From positions 1-38,538 of the forward strand of contig DXGT01000023.1 of assembly GCA_019113785.1 (NCBI GenBank): a stretch of DNA of 38,538 nucleotides. Direction: 5' to 3'. This document shows, one piece after another, positions 36,501 through 38,538 of the stretch. Made by a program: the position numbers and the translations under genes. Source of the stretch: Candidatus Ruthenibacterium merdigallinarum (GTDB lineage Bacteria > Bacillota > Clostridia > Oscillospirales > Ruminococcaceae). Within the stretch, counting starts at the first letter, position 1. Every line of letters begins with the position of its first letter. A model generated the notes under the pieces. The model was not told where the DNA came from, did no database searches, and worked only from the letters and a program-made list of their open reading frames with translations.

Positions 36501-36864
36501 CGGCCTGGTGCAGCGGCTTTCCCGCATGATGGAGAAGAAATCCGGCGGCGAGACCCAGACGCCGTTTTACATTGCGGTGCTGGCGTCCTTTGCCCAGCTC
36601 TACCGCATGGACCGCGACCCCCGCGGCAGCACCATCCGGTTGATCGTCTTTGACGAGGCGTTCTCCAAAATGGACGGGGAGCGCATTACGCAGAGCATGA
36701 AGATCCTGCGGGATTTCAAGTTCCAGGTGATCCTCTCGGCGCCGCCGGATAAAATCGGGGACATCTCCACCCTGGTGGATCGCAACCTGTGCGTGATGCG
36801 CAAAGGGCACACCACCATCGTCCGGGCTTTTGACCCGCGGGAGGAAGAATATGTCGAATCTTGA
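33502..36864 (+). CDS. jetC: Wadjet system SMC-like ATPase JetC
   Basis: ATG 33502 (TGATG overlap); Walker A LTGKNGTGKSTIIDALQLVLLADTSG, long coiled coils, signature KKSGGETQTPFYIAVLASF, Walker B IRLIVFDEAFSKMDGERI. Confidence 0.93.
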   Translation: MKRLKRMLLINWYFFQKEVIEFDTLTFLTGKNGTGKSTIIDALQLVLLADTSGSFFNKSANGKSRRTLAGYLRGELTDDEAGGFTCLRNDRFTSYVALEFYDEEKGRPFTAGCCFDVYSASDTPHVFFGYHGAIPEDLYIVEGLPLSIEKLRRWIYAEHPESTKMITSVNKEFRDYLYGKLGGLQAKFADLFKKAVPFTPIADIQKFITEFVFGHEQPVDIRAMQETIESYTQMEQEAARLQERQALLEEIASQHGEYRRLRAQVQTNQYIAERADCDLAARAAEAKKQDLARQEQKLEQDRLALKEKRRESEAIDAQYTRVKTELASSGLQRHIEELEKARDALKQQIAGWQTAYDKRNRDFARLTANWREVLRGCGALPAEKTEVLGERTKVSLETFAQQRQAAARAMETLASKELSAIALPDAQAAGRAMLALDRGVVALQDNVEQDLREAAQAVAALVEEQSSLQAGRQRYPESVTALRRALEGRLAAQTNAGASVRMVAELWDVRDQAWRNAVEGYLNTQRYNLLVAQEDYQAAAAIYDSVKDILHIHGVAVVDIAAIRRLRPERRPGSLAEEIVTDDADARLYADFLLGRVMKCENLQEHNRQEISITKGCMLYQQKAIRHLNPKVWERPLLGQGARLLRLRQVEEELEQKRRASEQVSCWSVALRKIARRQWLGTSELEDWDAAQKALAMIPAARREWEEKQAELDAIDREPLFALQEKEQELKRARTECYEQIDALNRSIGDKERACRILREEQIPRAQAEQERLRHELEGAYPADWRSQVGEPRYRQEISTHAGLEEVSANFRRSAKQAGTSADKAWSGLRDARIDYNRRYQMGLDVEKEDNAAFDEILQEIRENRLPAYLGKIRDAKEKAMEQFQEEFIGVLHTNISNAERAIRDLNYALRATPFSEDSYAFQVKPNPEYRRFYDMFTDRMNLESYTLFAEQFRQKYAAEIEELFGILTSTNTGDIDKRVEQYTNYRTYLQFDLTVTTPDGLVQRLSRMMEKKSGGETQTPFYIAVLASFAQLYRMDRDPRGSTIRLIVFDEAFSKMDGERITQSMKILRDFKFQVILSAPPDKIGDISTLVDRNLCVMRKGHTTIVRAFDPREEEYVES

Positions 36865-38104
36865 GACGGCGTTGCTGGACGCCTTGCTGGACCGCTATGA
36901 ACGCAGCCGCGGCTTCAAGGAAAACCGCAGCCAGCGCCGCCGGGTCCAGCTGCAAATGTATGGCGGCGGCAAAACCGATTTCCCCGCCTATGACATTGAG
37001 GACAGCCCCGCGCGAACGGCCGTCAACGAAGCGGCGCGGCGGCTGGCCGGACAGGGCGTGGCCGAACTGGAGTGGATGCGCGGGCAGGAGGGGCATATTC
37101 TGCGCCGCGTCGCGCTGCGTCCGCAGGCGCTGGAAAAAGCATACCGCCTCAGCGGCCGGAGCCCGTTGGCAGACACGGCGCAGCGGCTGGAAGAGCGCCT
37201 GCGGCGGATGCAGCAGGCGGCGCGCGCCGAATGGGTGCGCCGGTATTTGGCGGACGAGCTGGCTTTTCTTTTGAAGAACCGGCGCCCCCCAAAGGCCTTC
37301 CCGGCGGACGCGGGGCAGCAGGACGAGTGGCTGGCGGTGTTGGCGGCGCTGGACGCGCAGGAGCCGGAACAGCCGCTTTTGGAACGGGTGTTTTCCCTGC
37401 GCTGCCTGGGAAACAGCAAAGCGTTTGAAAAGCGCCACCGCTCCCGCCTGCTGCACGTGCTGCGAAAACACCTTTCGCTGGACACCGAGGAGATGCACGA
37501 GGAGGAGCTGCTGCGGCAGGCGGGGCTGGAAAAGTATCCGGAGTGGTTTTCGCTCTGCGGCGCCGTGCAGTTGACGTGGCCGGACGGGAGGGCGCTGGAT
37601 CTTGCCCCTTTGGCGGATGGCGTTCAAATCAGCGCGGCGGATGCCGCCCGCATGCAGATCGCCTATGCGCCGCAGGTCAGCGCCCTTCTGTTCGTCGAAA
37701 ACAAGGCCAACTATTTCGATACGATCCGCAAACACCCCTCTCCGGAACGGGTCGTTGTGTTCCACGGCGGGTGTTACAGCCCCCAGCGCGGGCGTTTTTT
37801 CAAGCAGCTGTGCCGGGCGGCCGGGCCGCAGGTGCAGTTGCTCCATTGGGGCGACATCGACTGCGGCGGCTTCCAGATGGACAGCCGCCTGCGCCGGGAG
37901 ATCGACCCCCGCATCCGCCCCTGGCGCATGGATGCGGAACAGCTTCGGGCGCACCGGGAGCAGGCGGAGACATTCTCCGACGCATACGCGGCAAAACTGG
38001 AACGCCTTCTGCAAGACCCCTGCTTGCAGGACAGCCGGGAGACGATCTTGTACATGCTGCAAAACCGCCTTCGCCTGGAGCAGGAGGCCCTTCTGGAGGA
38101 TTGA
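36851..38104 (+). CDS. jetD: Wadjet system Toprim-domain nuclease JetD (DUF3322/DUF2220-like)
   Basis: ATG 36851 after gaggaag, 14-nt overlap with jetC; C-terminal VENKANYFDTIRKH...VVVFHGGCYSPQRGRFFKQL...LLHWGDIDCGGFQMDSRLR Toprim-like acidic motifs. Confidence 0.9.
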   Translation: MSNLETALLDALLDRYERSRGFKENRSQRRRVQLQMYGGGKTDFPAYDIEDSPARTAVNEAARRLAGQGVAELEWMRGQEGHILRRVALRPQALEKAYRLSGRSPLADTAQRLEERLRRMQQAARAEWVRRYLADELAFLLKNRRPPKAFPADAGQQDEWLAVLAALDAQEPEQPLLERVFSLRCLGNSKAFEKRHRSRLLHVLRKHLSLDTEEMHEEELLRQAGLEKYPEWFSLCGAVQLTWPDGRALDLAPLADGVQISAADAARMQIAYAPQVSALLFVENKANYFDTIRKHPSPERVVVFHGGCYSPQRGRFFKQLCRAAGPQVQLLHWGDIDCGGFQMDSRLRREIDPRIRPWRMDAEQLRAHREQAETFSDAYAAKLERLLQDPCLQDSRETILYMLQNRLRLEQEALLED

Positions 38105-38157
38105 GCCGGCCTGCGCCCGGAGGCGGGGCTGAAATGGTACGCGAAGGAGGCGATCGA

Positions 38158-38538
38158 ATGAGAAAAGAATTGTGCGCGCCGCAAATCGACAGCTGCATCC
38201 GATGGCTTTGGCACGCCTGCGATGCGGGCAGCATGGTCCAGCCCGCTTACAGCGAACAGACCCGCGCCGATCTCGACCGGCTGTTTTCCATGCTCCGCCA
38301 GCTCAAGCCAACCGGCGAAAACGGCGTGCGGGAATTCTGGCTGCACGCGCCGCGCGGGTCGCTGGCCGATTACGGCGACTACGAGGAGTATCTGGAAGAC
38401 GGCGCCGTAGACAGCGAGGAGGAGTTTGAAGCGCTTTGGAGGGCGGATTACCCGCAGGAAACGGTGTGGTATCACTTTGCCGCGATGGAAGACGCCGCCT
38501 ATGGTTTTCGCATGGTGAGCGTGGGACACAGGCTGGTC
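38158..38538 (+). CDS. hypothetical protein, incomplete at window edge
   Basis: ATG 38158 with AAGGAGG RBS; 127 codons open to window end: MRKELCAPQIDSCIRWLWHACDAGSMVQPAYSEQTRADLDRLFSMLRQLKPTGENGVREFWLHAPRGSLADYGDYEEYLEDGAVDSEEEFEALWRADYPQETVWYHF... Confidence 0.75.
   Translation, partial: MRKELCAPQIDSCIRWLWHACDAGSMVQPAYSEQTRADLDRLFSMLRQLKPTGENGVREFWLHAPRGSLADYGDYEEYLEDGAVDSEEEFEALWRADYPQETVWYHFAAMEDAAYGFRMVSVGHRLV

Noticed and set aside
34414-36810. 798-aa ORF on - strand opposite jetC
   Set aside because: Antisense shadow of a GC-rich gene; no domain signal, while jetC has intact SMC motifs
29440-38104. Idea that the HerA-like DUF853 ATPase is part of the Wadjet system
   Set aside because: It is divergent, frameshifted and separated by ~360 nt; DUF853 proteins are common standalone genes, so no support for functional linkage
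1-38538. CRISPR arrays, transposases, integrases, prophage genes
   Set aside because: No regularly spaced direct repeats of CRISPR size and no recognisable mobile-element protein in any listed ORF

Overview
GC-rich Firmicutes (Clostridia-like) chromosomal window with five blocks. (1) About 1-4 kb: housekeeping genes in Bacillus-like order (darA/yaaQ, holB, ricT/yaaT, a small 2x[4Fe-4S] ferredoxin, rsmI, yfcE-like phosphoesterase), then a NERD-domain protein and tRNA-Arg(ACG). (2) 5.6-17.9 kb and on to 20 kb: molybdenum-themed accessory region. It has a FecCD-type ABC importer behind a consensus promoter, a Moco-riboswitch-like leader and two tandem terminator hairpins; a THEP1-type NTPase, flavodoxin-like protein and mobB on +; mobA, a MalY/PatB-type PLP beta-lyase, an NhaC-family antiporter and RidA on -; a YheO-type regulator; and a NAD(P)/FAD reductase, 4Fe-4S protein and molybdopterin oxidoreductase operon. 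(3) 20-29.3 kb: AraC-regulated sugar ABC transporter, GH20-like hexosaminidase and two Gfo/Idh/MocA oxidoreductases. (4) 29.4-31.0 kb: HerA-like DUF853 ATPase with an apparent 1-nt frameshift. (5) 31.4-38.1 kb: complete jetABCD Wadjet (SMC-like anti-plasmid) operon, followed by an open-ended ORF with a strong RBS that is missing from the supplied ORF track. The most interesting candidates are the Moco-like leader controlling a siderophore-class ABC importer, paired dyads at the two promoters flanking the YheO regulator, a 34/35-nt dispersed repeat, and the unknown ORF after jetD. No database search was run; family names come from motif and sequence recognition.
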